Shown piece by piece: positions 10,295 to 21,874 of a stretch of DNA of 64,000 nucleotides. Made by a program: the position numbers and the translations under genes. The stretch covers positions 11,470,001 to 11,534,000 of the forward strand of contig OZ038456.1 in the NCBI GenBank assembly GCA_964036195.1, read 5' to 3'. Each line of letters opens with the position of its first letter. Within the stretch, counting starts at the first letter, position 1. Origin of the DNA: Sphaerolaimus hirsutus. Lineage: Eukaryota; Nematoda; Chromadorea; Monhysterida; Sphaerolaimidae. The notes under the pieces are model-generated. The model was given only the letters and a program-made list of their open reading frames with translations. It had not been told where the DNA came from and ran no database searches.

Positions 10295-12023
10295 ACAATA
10301 TATAATACCGTATTACCTCGAAATACCGCCAGGGGGGTTATTATTTCGCCAGCAGATTTTCAGGGGGGTCTATTTTTTCGCCAGAAATTTTGTTTAATTC
10401 CGCATATACTCAGACGTAGGAAAATCAACAATTACATAGATGTGTTTATAGAGTTTTTAACTGTATATACGCATAAAACCTCCCCTAATGTGACTCAGTT
10501 ATTGGTTTCAACGTGTGTACTGCATCATACGGGTTACGGGGGGTATTTCGAGGAAGGGCTAATTCAGGTAGGGTGGCAGACGGTACAGCCTTGCGGTAAA
10601 CCGTACGGTACGGTAAATTTTCGTTTCTGCAGTGAACAGTACGGTACGGTAAACTTTCAATTTTGCGGTAAACGGTACGGTACGGTAAATTTGAAAAGTG
10701 CGGTATGCGGTACGGTACGGTACGGTAAATTTCCGATTGTCAGAAATGTATCAATGCAGGACTGCAGACAAATTTTACTTAATAAATTGACACCAAATTC
10801 AATTACACAGTTTTATAATGGACTGTAGTACAAAATAACAGTATGATAACATAAAATTACTTACCCACAATGCAGGGATTCAATATATAGGCTTTTTCAA
10901 GGTGTAGAGGGAAGAGAAGGGACAAAAATTGCTTAAAGTAGGTGAAAAATAGTTAGAAATAGATGTATAAGTGCATATATGGGCACAAAAATGGCTGAAA
11001 ATAGGCAATAAGGCATGAATGTAATTTTAGGAGACCCCCAACTAGGGTGTCAAAAAAATTTTTTTACGGAAAACGGAAAGGTAAAATTTTTTCACTTTAC
11101 AGAAAACGGAAAGGTAAAAAAAATTTCTGCCGGAAAACGGAAAGGTAAAAAAATTTCACTCAGCGGAAAATGGAAAACGGATAGTAAAAAAAAATTGTCG
11201 GTCGGAAAACAGAAAAATGAAATGAAGGAAAACGGAAAACGGAAAGCAAAATTTTCATGGAAACGGAAAAAAATAAAGTGAAATTAGCACGGTAATAGAC
11301 AAATTTGCAGAAGGAAAACCTGCATGCAGGTTTGCCTGTTTGGCTTTGATTGTGGTAGCTGTACATTCTGCAACTATGGATCATGCCTGTAACTTCACTT
11401 GTAGTTCAAGCTTAACTGAACCAACAAAAAATCATCAAAAAGTAGCCATAGTGGCCATAGGAAAGGAAACACTATGACAATTTCACAGTCTAGAAGCAGT
11501 GGGAATCACTGATGACCCCTATGCAATTGATGACAACATTGCAGAGGAGATGATAATAAATAGCATAAAATTCAACGACAACTTCAAACGATACTATATT
11601 GACTGGCTGTAAAAAGAGAGTATCAGTGACCTGCCCATGGGAAAAGCAGAAGCCTTGGTGCGATTTAAATCACTGATAAGAAGATTCAACAAAGATCCAA
11701 ACTTATTTGAACAATACCGGAAAGTTTTGGATGACCAACTAGAAAAGAGAATAATTGAGATCTGTGACGACAAAACAGACAACAAGGGGATTCATTACCT
11801 GCCACACCAGCCAGTAATCACGCCGGGCAAACTGACATCATGCAGAATCGTGTACAATGGGTCGGCAGGTAAGCCCAGTTTCAACGAGTGCCTTTTTAGA
11901 GGACCAATTACAACACCATTAGCACTGGGCCTACTCCTGAGGTTCAGGGCAGGCAATCTAGCATTAATTGCCGATATTGAAAAGGCATGTTTGCAAATAG
12001 AATTGCATGACCAAGCTAGAGAC

Positions 12024-13352
12024 TAGTGATGTTAAAGGCACCGGGAAAAATGGCACCGCACCGCACCAGCACCTTTGCCAACGCATGAAAAGGGCACCTG
12101 GCACCCTGGGGCACCGGCCAGAAAATGGCACCGCACCGGCACCGGTGCCTTTTGGAAAAAATGGCACCTGCACCGAAGGGCACCAGCGGGTTGCCGGTGC
12201 TAGCACCGAAAGGCACCGCACCGGGCTGGAATTTCTGAAGTAAATATCAGCAGTTTCTCAGTGGTCTCACATTTGGCAGTGCATATTTCCATGAATTTTC
12301 AACCGATTTTGATGGTTGAGCACTTAAAATGATCAGAATGATATGGCGATCACATTTATGAAGCAATTACAATGATTACAAATGAAAGATAAAATATTTA
12401 ATTCATTACAATGTCCATAGCCACTATTGTCTACTGATCGGAGTCGTTGCTGTACAGAGAATGGAACTATCTCTGTCATATACTGACAACAAATTTTGAA
12501 CAAAAAAGTAAGATAAATATACAATATAAAAATGATTTAAAATTCAACAAAATTTTAGATTCGCTCATCAGATCACGTATCGGGTATAATGGATGTCACA
12601 GTACCGTATTTCTCCGTGTAAAGCACCCGGGTGCTATACAAAACCGAGACCATTTCCAGCAACCATTTTTTTAAACTTGTATAACACCCGGGTGTTAGGT
12701 CAGGGGGTGCTATGCATGGAAACGCCTCCAAATTCAGCTGATAGTTCGTCTAGATGTGGGCGCCGCGTTCATATTTACGCTGCCCTACAAAAAAGCCTAC
12801 ATATTCAGGGTTTTACGTGCAGCAATTCAATGGAAAAATGCGTGCCACAGCAATACAATGAGTGGTGCGCACCACCCACAATATTTTAGCAATTCAAATC
12901 GGGTGATTTTTTAAAACCTAGCATAGCACCCCGGGGGTGCTATGCAGCTGTATAACACCCCGGGTGTTGTGCACGGGGGGGGTCCTTTACACGGAGAAAT
13001 ATGGTAGGTATTTTTATTTCATAGGGAGGTTTACAAAATAGGCAAAAACGGTAAATATATCGCTGTTTTTTGAAATATGAATAAGCACATACTATGGACA
13101 AAATTGCACAGCACATGAAGCCTTGGACGGTGCCTTTCCCAGTGCCTTTTACTTTGCCCTGGTGCTAGCACCTTTGGCACCGGCCAAAAAATGGCACCGC
13201 ACCGCACCAGCACCGGTGCTATTCTGAAAAAAATGGCACCGGCACCGGCATGGCACCCCTGAAGATTGCAATGGCACCGCACCAGCACCGGTGCTGGTGC
13301 CCTTCGGTGCCCAGCACCAGGGCACCGGTGCCCCAGTGCCTTTACATCACTA
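12024..13352. mobile_element. hAT-type element with GGCACC arrays, copy 1, TSD CTAGAGAC
   Basis: Tips TAGTGATGTTAAAGGCACC and GTGCCTTTACATCACTA. The perfect duplication CTAGAGAC is at 12,016-12,023 and 13,353-13,360. The uninterrupted sequence at 60,649-60,660 is the empty site, which proves the insertion. Each end carries about 200 bp of GGCACCGCACCGG-type repeats. The 1,329-bp body has no coding frame and contains a nested foldback (12,603-13,005). Confidence 0.97.
12603..13005. mobile_element. Nested foldback, ACCGTATTTCTCCGTGTAAAG tips
   Basis: Left tip ACCGTATTTCTCCGTGTAAA, right tip TTTACACGGAGAAATATGGT. The arms contain CACCCGGGTGCTATAC / GTATAACACCCGGGTG motifs. The same nested copy sits at the same place in the sister element (15,216-15,616), so it was moved with its host. 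Confidence 0.85.
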
Positions 13353-14330
13353 CTAGAGACTACACATGATTTTTCTGGCTGAAAGATGCCTCAAAACCAG
13401 TAACTGAAAATAACTTAATAGTACTTCATTTTAATTGCGTACTGTTTGGACTTGTCTGCAGCCCAGCAATTTTGGGAGCAGTCATAAAATACCATTTAAA
13501 TGTGACAATAAACAACATGAATGAATATGAAGAAAATGAAGGGGAACAAAACCAGTTGGCAATGATAATAAACAACATTTACGTCGATAACTTCATCATG
13601 AGTGTCACAAATGAAGTTGAAGCTTTAGAACTATATTACAAAGTCAAAGCTTTATTTAACCAATGTTCTATGAACATGAGGGAATGGCTGTCAAACTCCA
13701 GATCAGTCATGAATGAAATAGCAGAAAACAACAGGAGTCCAAAGGTGAATAAAATTGTCACAGTAATGGGCATGAAATAAAATCACTGAACGGACATGCT
13801 GGCAATATCAACACCAAAATTGCAAATTGACAGCATCACAACACCAACCAGACGAAACTTGAATAAATTATTGGTGTCAGCATATGACCCAATTGGGTTC
13901 ACAGCACCTGTTTCACTGACCCTGAAATCCCTGTTGTCAATGCTGCTCCAAGAGACAAAAACAACACAATGGGATGAGCCAATTGAAGATAAATACAGAT
14001 TGGAAAAACAATAGAAAAATGCCAGAAAACTGAAAATCGAGCCAGAAAATGGAAAAATGGCCTGGTAAAACGGAAACGGAAAGGTAAAAATTTTTCAGCC
14101 GGAAAACGGAAAAATGGGCCGGAAAAACAGAAACAGAAAGGTAAAAAAATTTCAGCTGCCGGAATACGGAAAACGGAAAGGTAAAAAATTTTTCGGCTGC
14201 CGGAAAACGGAAAACGGAAAGGTAAAAAATTTTCGGCTGCCGGAAAACAGAAAACAAAAAGGTAAAAAATTTTCCTGCGGAAAGGCGGAAACGGAAAACG
14301 GAAATGGAAATTTGACACCCTACCCCCAAC

Positions 14331-14623
14331 CCTATCCTCAATTGGAGACCCCTGCTGTGTAGTCATGGGATAGCAACAGATACAAGTGGTTTTCTCTTTA
14401 AAATTTTGTTATTATTTTTATTTCATTATGTATGTATACCACTCTCATTCAAACATATTTATATCACTGAATCAAACAAGCTCAAAAGAAAAAGAAAATA
14501 CACCCATTGAGTGAGTGTGATGTTTCATCAATAAACCTATATATTTCTGAGTGAACTGCACGCAAAGTATGCCACATGTAAAGTATGCCCAATGCAAAAG
14601 ATAGGAGGCACGAAGTTCAGAGG
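14331..14623. other. Unassigned interior of the 8.8-kb element
   Basis: AT-rich, no repeat arms or frame recognised. Confidence 0.4.
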
Positions 14624-14631
14624 GTCATTGT

Positions 14632-15968
14632 TAGTGATGTTAAAGGCACCGGGAAAAATGGCACCGCACCGCACCGGCACCTTTGCCAACGCATGAAAAG
14701 GGCACCTGGCACCCTGGGGCACCGGCCAGAAAATGGCACTGCACCGCACCGGCACCGGTGCCTTTTGGAAAAAATGGCACTGGCACTGAAGGGCACCAGC
14801 GGGTTGCCGGTGCTAGCACCGAAAGGCACCGCACCGGGCTGGAATTTCTGAAGTAAATATCGGCAGTTTCTCAGTGGTCTCACATTTGGCAGTGCATATT
14901 TCCATGAATTTTCAACCGATTTTGATGGTTGAGCACTTAAAATGATCAGAATGATATGGCGATCACTTTTATGAAGCAATTACAATGATTACAAATGAAA
15001 GATAAAATATTTAATTCATTACAATGTCCATAGCCACTATTGTCTACTGATCGGAGTCGTTGCTGTACAGAGAATGGAACTATCTCTGTCATATACTGAC
15101 AACAAATTTTGAACAAAAAAGTAAGATAAATATACAATATAAAAATGATTTAAAATTCTACAAAATTTTAGATTCGCTCATCAGATCACGTATCGGGTAT
15201 AATGGATGTCACAGTACCGTATTTCTCCGTGTAAAGCACACCGGTGCTATACAAAACCGAGACCATTTCCAGCAACCATTTTTTAAAACTTGTATAACAC
15301 CCGGGTGTTAGGTCAGGGGGTGCTATGCATGGAAACGCCTCCAAATTCAGCTGATAGTTCGTCTAGATGTGGGCGCCGCGTTCATATTTACGCTGCCCTA
15401 CAAAAAAGTCTACATATTCAGGGTTTTACATGCAGCAATTCAATGGAAAAATGTGTGCCACAGCAATACAATGAGTGGCGCGCACCACCCACAATATTTT
15501 AGCAATTCAAATCGGGTGATTTTTTAAAACCTAGCATAGCACCCCGGGGGTGCTATGCAGCTGTATAACACCCCGGGTGTTGTGCACGGGGGGTCCTTTA
15601 CACGGAGAAATATGGTAGGTATTTTTATTTGATAGGGAGGTTTACAAAATAGGCAAAAACGGTAAATATATCGCTGTTTTTTGAAATATGAATAAGCACA
15701 TACTATGGACAAAATTGCACAGCACATGAAGCCTTGGACGGTGCCTTTCCCGGTGCCTTTTACTTTGCCCTGGTGCTAGCACCTTTGGCACCGGCCAAAA
15801 AATGGCACCGCACCGCACCGCACCGGCACCGGTGCTATTCTGAAAAAAATGGCACCGGCACCGGCATGGCACCCCTGAAGATTGCAATGGCACTGCACCA
15901 GCACCGGTGCTGGTGCCCTTCGGTGCCCAGCACCGGGGCACCGGTGCCCCGGTGCCTTTACATCACTA
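14632..15968. mobile_element. hAT-type element with GGCACC arrays, copy 2, TSD GTCATTGT
   Basis: Same tips and body as 12,024-13,352, only a few substitutions apart over 1.3 kb. The perfect duplication GTCATTGT is at 14,624-14,631 and 15,969-15,976. The different target shows independent transposition. Confidence 0.96.
15216..15616. mobile_element. Nested foldback inside GGCACC element, copy 2
   Basis: Same position and tips as 12,603-13,005. Confidence 0.85.
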
Positions 15969-16228
15969 GTCATTGTACCCGATTTGTGAATGATTTCACA
16001 CAGAATGCGGACACTTTTAATTTGCACGTGCATCCTGTGAATAAAGGTAGTTTCGTAACAGCTTCAAAAGTTACACGCTACGTTACACGCTACACGCTAC
16101 AGCCGTTACCTACTAACTCACTCGCTTTCTACTGTCTGGATTTTGCCCGTGGATTTAGCAAAATTGATGCTCGCCATAGTCAAGGCATGTGATCTTGGGT
16201 AATGTTTACCGAACCCCCCCCCCCCCCC

Positions 16229-16850
16229 TAGGGTTGGGAATTTCAAAATTTTTGGTTCCGGTTCTCGGTTCCAAAAGATTTCGGTTAGGGTATCGGTTCT
16301 CGGTTCCTGAAAATTTTCGGTTTCGGTTCTCGGTTCGCTTCTTTAACTCGGTTCCGGTTCGGTTCTCAAATGATCAAAATTTCGGTTCCGGGTAATAAAA
16401 TAACCGGGTATCGGGTAATAATTGGCTGAACAATAGAAAAACAATATACAAGACAGGTAATAATCGGCTGAACAATAGAAAAACAATATACAAGACAGGT
16501 AATAAGTAATCGGCTGAACAATAGAAAAACAATATACAAGACAAACAATAACGTTTACATGTGTAAGTACATTGGTTGGAATCATTTTGCAAACAGATGA
16601 ATTTTGCAATTCTGAACATGCACCAAGATGTTCAGCTGCTGTTTAAAGGCTTAGATGTAGGTGTTGACAAAACGCTGTTTAAAAACTTTAAGATTCCTAG
16701 AAACTTTCGGTTCTTTTGGGTATTTACTTCGGTTCCAGGTATAAGTGCCGGTTCTCAGTTCCAGTTCGGTTCTCAAGGTCGGTTCCGGTTCTTGGTTCTC
16801 GGTTCCAAAATAGTGCTCAGTTCTCGGTTCGGTTCGGTTCCCCAACCCTA
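16229..16850. mobile_element. hAT-type element, TAGGGTTGGGAA tips, GGTTCCGGTTCTC arrays
   Basis: Left tip TAGGGTTGGGAATTTC, right tip GGTTCCCCAACCCTA. Both ends carry GGTTCCGGTTCTCGG arrays in the same relative-inverted layout as the other families. It was inserted in a C-run, so the 8-bp duplication (CCCCCCCC on both sides) is uninformative. A relative lies at 57,051-57,970. Confidence 0.8.
16414..16545. repeat. Three tandem units of 42-46 bp
   Basis: Each unit contains CGGCTGAACAATAGAAAAAC plus AATATACAAGACA. It lies inside the 16,229-16,850 element. Open frames across it repeat the same peptide and are artefacts. Confidence 0.85.
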
Positions 16851-16958
16851 CCCCCCCCCCTATTCAGACCCCTGAAAGGTGGGGTTGATATTTTGGCTCC
16901 AAAAAGCAGAAACGGAAAATGGAAAGTAGACACTAAATAATTCCATTATCGGCTGTTA

Positions 16959-17080
16959 TTCCCGCACCCTGTAAAATGTCAAGTGTCATGCATAGTGTGA
17001 AAAGTCATCTAAAGTGCCCCGTAAAATGTCAAACATCCAATAAAAAATAAAAGTAAGGGCATTTTACAGAGTCCGGGAGT
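16959..17080. repeat. TGTCA foldback, short copy 3
   Basis: Starts CCCGCACCCTGTAAAATGTC and ends GCATTTTACAGAGTCCGGGAG. The arms are shorter than in other copies. Confidence 0.6.
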
Positions 17081-17510
17081 TTTACCGTGTTCTGTCTACA
17101 CACACCACCCAATGAGGAATCGGGCACGCGGCACGTGTGGGGAAGAATGTGAGTGTGGTCATCATTACAGGTGCTGAAGATTGGACATTCTGAAAATGTT
17201 GTCAATCGAACATTATGCCAATTGAACATTATGCAAGTATTAAAACTGTTTCTTATTGGCCAATAGAAATCTTTATTAGTCTTGACTCGATAATCACAGA
17301 CATAAATATTCATGTGAACTGTGTATGCAGTCATGTGACATTCAAGTAGAAAGTTGATGGAATTTTTTGTTCTGTTGTCGAGCAGTCTGGTAAAGGGGGT
17401 TGAGGTTATTTCCCCCTTTGAACTCTCCAGCTATTGAACCCTTTGAACTCTCTGAACTCTCCACTTCCCCACCCCAAAAAAGTGCCCAACTCTATCCATC
17501 TATCCAGCAG

Positions 17511-17745
17511 TAGAGATGGAACAAACATTGTTTTTTTTTCAACGACCCCAGTTTAAAAAAACGATTTGATGCTTGCGTTTTTTTAAACAACATTTTTTAT
17601 TCAAGAATCGGTTTGATGCTTGCGTTTTTTTAAACAAGGTTTTTTTATTTAAAAAACAGTTTGATGCTTGCGTTTTTTTATTTTTTATTGTTAAGAACGT
17701 TTTTTATTTTTAAGAAACCGGCGATGATTTTTTGGTACCATCCCC
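17511..17745. repeat. TTTTTTAAACAA / GATGCTTGCG array, hAT-like relic
   Basis: Tip TAGAGATGGAACAAACATTG, then three to four units containing TTTGATGCTTGCGTTTTTTT, ending near ACCATCCCCTGG. A fragment of the same array lies at 50,300-50,400. No matching target duplication found. Confidence 0.55.
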
Positions 17746-18024
17746 TGGACCCCCCCCCCCCCGCCCAAAACAAAAATCTTTGAGAAATTTTTGGAGGTAT
17801 TTTTGAGAAATTTTGCCCCTATATCCAATTCAATTTCACTCACCTTCTAAACCTTGAAAAGCCAATCTATTGAAACCCTGTAACCCCAAAAAACGTTCTT
17901 AGTATTTATGCTCTGGAGGAGCAATTTACTATCTATACGAACCTCTGTGGGGGTCCAAATCCACAAGACTACTGCTGCTGTCACTTGCCTATAAATTGGG
18001 GGTGCTGATGTTTGTGTAGATGGG

Positions 18025-19200
18025 CATAGGGATGGAAAAAAAATGTTGTTTTTTTCAATGACCCCATTTTTCAAACTTCAGACAAGTGGCAGTACTTTAT
18101 AATGCTATGTAAATAGCAGTAGAATTACTGTGGAGCCATCAGTGATCCGATAAGGATAATAAGTATTGATTTCTACCAAAGAATAAATTGTTATATCAAC
18201 TTGTTACATATATATATTGCCTCTCATCAATTGTTCATGACTTGAAGTGAAGTTGGGCATGGAATAGTGCTTACATAATGTTACTAGCAGGATTCTCTCC
18301 GACCTTCGGTCGGGTTTATCATGTTTTACTATACTTTAACAAATACTAATGGACACTTGTTACCACATCAATTATGAATCCCTTTGGAAAAAAAGCCCGC
18401 GGGGTCCACCATCTAATTATTTGCCAGATTTTCCCATTGCTTTCTATTTTGACCTATGGTAATGTCGTGTCAAAACTGGTGCATTATCTACGCCACATAA
18501 TAAGACCCCATTATTTGAAATATTGTAAGCACAAGGGGTTCTTTTTAAAATTTATGGTAATGTAGTGACACGATGCAGTGCAAATTACCATCAGCAATAT
18601 CAGAAACCCCTGTAGTCACTGTATCAAAAAACCCACATTGATCATGTCATGATTTGTCATTTGGTATTGTTATTGTTTGTATTGTTGGTACATTACATAT
18701 TGCTTTTCTAAAAACATGACTAGCATGCGGGCAAGCTGAACTATAAGATATGGAAGTCAAAAGTGGAGGTATAGAAGTCCAAAGTCAATAAAGCACTCAA
18801 TTCTTTTCCATCTAACCCATACAGAGCCCGTGGTTGGATATCTTATAGTTCAGCTTGCCCGCTTAAATAATTAGATGGTGGACCCCGCAGGCTTTATTTT
18901 CAAAGGGATTCATAATTGATGTGGTAACAAGTGTCCATTAGTATTTGGTAAAGTATAGTAAAACATGATAAACCCGACCAAAGGTCGGAGAGAATCCTGC
19001 TAGTACTTTATGATCATCTAAAAGTACACTGTGTGGATTTTATAAACACTATACTACTGTATATCTTGAACTATCACATGTTATTTCACTGAAATGGTAG
19101 TGCTGCAAATCAGTGAAAACAATGTGCATGTCGAATTTGCGCGCTTGCGCGCAAAAAAAATTGCAGAACAACACATAAATTGTCATCAGTAAATTGACAA
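18025..19200. repeat. Degraded relative of the 7,289/21,326 hAT-type family
   Basis: CATAGGGATGGAAAAAAAATG and the following CAGACAAGTGGCAGTAC and AGTGAAGTTGGGCATGGAATAG correspond in order to 21,326-21,650. The right half (19,020-19,170) resembles 23,500-23,560, including the GCGCGCTTGCGCGC module. It is interrupted by the foldback 18,283-19,004. Confidence 0.5.
18283..19004. mobile_element. Foldback with about 140-bp near-identical inverted arms
   Basis: The left arm 18,283-18,421, starting ACTAGCAGGATTCTCTCCG, is repeated inverted at 18,864-19,004 with very few differences. A second inverted pair (GCGGGCAAGCTGAACTATAAG, 18,727-18,747 and 18,842-18,862) lies just inside. The high arm identity suggests recent activity or gene conversion. 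No coding frame. Confidence 0.85.
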
Positions 19201-19432
19201 ATTTAAGGCCAATCTGAGTCAAATTTACCGCATTTTCTGCGGCAAATGAGTGCGGTACGCGGTACGGTACGGTAAATTTCACAAAATGCGGTACGCGGTA
19301 CCGTACGGTAAATTCTTAAAAGTTCGGTAAAGGGTATGGTACGGTAAATTTTCCAAAAATGCAGTACGGTACGGTCCGGTACGGTAAATTCTGCCACCCT
19401 AAATTCAGGGGGTCAATTCGAGGTAATACGGT

Positions 19433-19940
19433 ATATAAAATTATCCCAAGGTCGATTCGATTGAAACATTTGCCCATGAAGCAGAGAAAAATGTCATTAA
19501 TGCTTCGATTACCGCTCGCGCGTAAAATTGACCAGGCGTAAATTTGATTTGTGGGCGTAAAATTAATTACAGTGGGATTTATATTTATAAGGCTGTATTT
19601 TATATTATCCATTAACACATTACAGTCTATTTTGGTGCAGTAGTTCGGTAGATCTGCAATTGAGTAACTGTTAATTGTTTATATGCTGGTCTCTCGGGAA
19701 TGGAAAAATATCGTTGAAATGCAGATAATCACGATGAACACAATGGTTGTTTATTTGGCTCATTTAAATTGTAAATTGCCGCATTGTCTCCTTCATTTAT
19801 TGTTATTGTTCTGTTCGAACGACAAGCTTTTTGATATTGTTTAAAAAAGTTCTGATGAATATTTGAAAAATAGCTAAAAAAGTATTATTTGACTATAATC
19901 TGAAGAGAACTGTTTGTACCATGCTGTGCAATGATAATAT
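19433..19940. other. Unassigned spacer
   Basis: AT-rich, nothing supported. Confidence 0.4.
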
Positions 19941-20032
19941 ACCGTATTTCTTCTGATACAGCGGCTACTTGAATCATACCTAGTTTACTGGCAAAACAAT
20001 TAACTGCCTGGGGGTATTTCGAGGAAATACGG
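19941..20032. mobile_element. TA-flanked MITE, shortest intact copy
   Basis: 92 bp from ACCGTATTTCTTCTGATAC to GGGTATTTCGAGGAAATACGGT, flanked by T-A on each side. Confidence 0.75.
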
Positions 20033-20274
20033 TAACGTCTGTTAAGGTTTGCAAGAAAAAATTAAGCCGCCCGATTTATAAAATTGATTCTACTGAAAAC
20101 ACTTTTCGGTGAATTCCGTTAATTTTGAACCCAAATCATCATATGTATACTCGGTTGATTTCAAACTATGCGTCTAAAATTATTTATTTCTTAGTCGTTA
20201 ACGCGCTAGCAGGATACTTATGCAGGCAATTTCACAAAAATAATAATGAAATAAATAAAGAATATATTTAATAA

Positions 20275-21210
20275 AGTGCAATCCCTCTTTCCAATCAAAA
20301 GTTATAGCTGTTCAAACTTTCGCCTCCCATCCACATGAAGAACATAGCGTGAAAATTCAAAACTCTATCTTCTGGAAAAATTCTGGAAAATTCAAATCTG
20401 GATCATTTCTCAGCCGAATTTCACCAGTGAAAAATTTAAATTTTCAGAAGAACCTGAAATTTTATTTTTATGATCACATTATCCATATTCATTTTCATAA
20501 TTATGACAATTTCATACAAGTGTTTGCATTATTTTATTGTACCGGCAAGAGATTGAATATACAGATAATCTGAGCATAAAATGGAACCTTCCGGTTATTC
20601 TGATGATTTGAAGTGTTCACTGGTGAAATTCGGCTGAGAAATGGTCAAGATATGGAGTTCTGAATTTACAGGCGTTGTTCTTCATGCAGTTATTTATGTG
20701 GATGTGAGTGAAAAGTTTGAAGCACTATAACTTTTGATTGGAAAGAGATATTGAACTCATTTTTGTTGCATATGAATTCTCGCTGTCTAAAGTATATGAT
20801 AAATAGCATGTTCAGAACAATTTACTTTTGGTGTTGAAAAACTGGGTCAAATCGGCATACGGAGTTTAGAAATCATTTATCCGACCACAAAAATGAAATT
20901 CGCAGTTAGTTCCAACCATATCAAGTGTTAAACGATCGTAATCGGCCCAGAAATGACCAAATTAAAGCTTCAAGTCAATATGCCAGTATGACCATACAAA
21001 ATGACCACCGTTTTATAGACCCCCCTTATCTTGGAACTGGATGACTATTCGAGGGTACTCTCGATTTTTCCCGACCTAGCCCCGACCTGAAACCATACTA
21101 TACCAAAATATCGACAATTTTCGCCAAGCGGTTCCCAAAATTTTAAGCACGCGCTCGGGAGCCGACCCCCCATGGCATTTTTTCAATGGTGTTCTTTAAA
21201 AGTCATAGTC
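20275..21210. repeat. Interspersed repeat, TATAACTTTTGATTGGAAAGAGA family (copy 1)
   Basis: The left third is itself a foldback (20,275-20,770), with GGAAAGAGGGATTG-like and TTCACTGGTGAAATTCGGCTGAG blocks mirrored. The block from TATAACTTTTGATTGGAAAG through GTCAAATCGGCATACGGA and TTTATAGACCCCCCTTATC to CCGACCTGAAACC is shared with 31,110-31,765, 51,990-52,290 and part of 32,940-33,060. Non-coding. Confidence 0.7.
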
Positions 21211-21874
21211 GCGTACAAGCAACAAATGTATTTTTCTCCTGAAACGTCGTTTTTTAAACACTTTTTCTTCTATTAACGATAACGTAATGATGGAGTGCTT
21301 CCTTCAGTAAAATGCACAGCGTGCGTAGGGTTGGAAAAAACGTTTTTTTTCACCACCATGTTTTTTTAAATAAAAAAACGTTTTTTTTAGTTTTAAATGG
21401 GTTTTTTTAAACGTGTTTTTTTACAAAGCCTATATGGCCTTGTGTCACCATACATAGCTATATCATCAGACAAGTGGCAATACTCTGTGATGTTAAATAA
21501 ATATGACCATATAATGACTGGAGCCATGGGATAGCATTATAAGTGGTGATTTGTGTCAAAAATGATCCCTTTTTTTGTCAACCGGTTCATATATCACCTT
21601 GTAGTCGAATGTTTGTAACTTCAAGTGAAGTTTTGCACAGAATAGTGTTAGTGATGGAATGGCGCCATGGTGCTGGCGCCCTTTAATGGCGCCATGGCGC
21701 TGGCGCCCTTTTCTGTGGCGCCATCTGGCGCCCGGCGCCATTATTTCGAATGGCGCCATGGCGCCCTTGGCGCCCAGCGCTATTGTTTGATATGGCGCCA
21801 AGATGCGGCGATGAACGGTAATATTTGGCCATATTCAACTGTTTTTTTCTGCTGAATGGTGTCATTTTGGTGAT

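Larger units (their letters stand above)
11290..14030 (+). pseudogene. BEL/Pao pol fragment (reverse transcriptase), interrupted
   Basis: Translation gives recognisable BEL/Pao order: a linker with LFEQYRKVLDDQLEK, the YLPHQPVITPGK block, CRIVYNGSAGKPSFNE, LLRFRAGNLALIADIEKA, then after the insertion a segment with CSPAILGAVIKYHLN, the active-site box, MREWLSNSRS and finally AYDPIGFTAPVSLTLK. The active-site box reads YVDN rather than YVDD. There is a stop in the linker (near 11,610) and a stop right after the VMGMK segment (TAA near 13,778). It is split by a hAT-type insertion at 12,024-13,352. No gag, protease, integrase or LTR accompanies it, so it is a fragment and non-functional. Confidence 0.88.
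11043..14322. mobile_element. hAT-type element carrying BEL/Pao pol cargo, copy 1, TSD CCCCCAAC
   Basis: Tips TAGGGTGTCAAAAAAA and GGAAATTTGACACCCTA. The perfect duplication CCCCCAAC is at 11,035-11,042 and 14,323-14,330. Subterminal arrays of GGAAAACGGAAAGGTAAAA face each other at both ends. Without the 12,024-13,352 insertion and its duplicated target it would be about 1.94 kb, matching the copy at 59,653-61,608 (1.96 kb). Between the arrays lies a retrotransposon pol fragment instead of a transposase. Confidence 0.92.
10569..19401. mobile_element. 8.8-kb hAT-type composite, TAGGGTGGCAGA tips, TSD AATTCAGG
   Basis: Left tip TAGGGTGGCAGACGGTACAG, right tip GTACGGTAAATTCTGCCACCCTA. The perfect 8-bp duplication AATTCAGG is at 10,561-10,568 and 19,402-19,409. 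Both ends carry GGTACGGTACGGTAAATTT arrays in opposite orientation (10,590-10,740 and 19,240-19,390). The interior is filled by later insertions (11,043-14,322; 14,632-15,968; 16,229-16,850). No transposase frame remains. Confidence 0.88.
10307..19432. mobile_element. TA-flanked MITE split by a 9-kb nested insertion
   Basis: Left part ACCGTATTACCTCGAAATACC ... (10,307-10,568) and right part GGGGTCAATTCGAGGTAATACGGT (to 19,432) are the two ends of one MITE copy, flanked by TA on both sides. Removing 10,569-19,409 (the inserted element and one target copy) rebuilds an element of about 285 bp, normal for the family. Confidence 0.8.

Noticed and set aside
11015..11281. Lys-rich frame over ENGKVKKISAGKRKGK
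   Set aside because: Translation of the GGAAAACGGAAAGGTAAAA subterminal array; repeated at 14,114-14,362.
12007..15941. Frames rich in KNGTAPHQHLCQ and GAVPFFGRCQ
   Set aside because: Translations of GGCACCGCACC arrays of the hAT-type element.
16229..16850. Assigning the C8/C8 flanks as a target duplication
   Set aside because: Both sides are longer C-runs, so the duplication cannot be told from low complexity.
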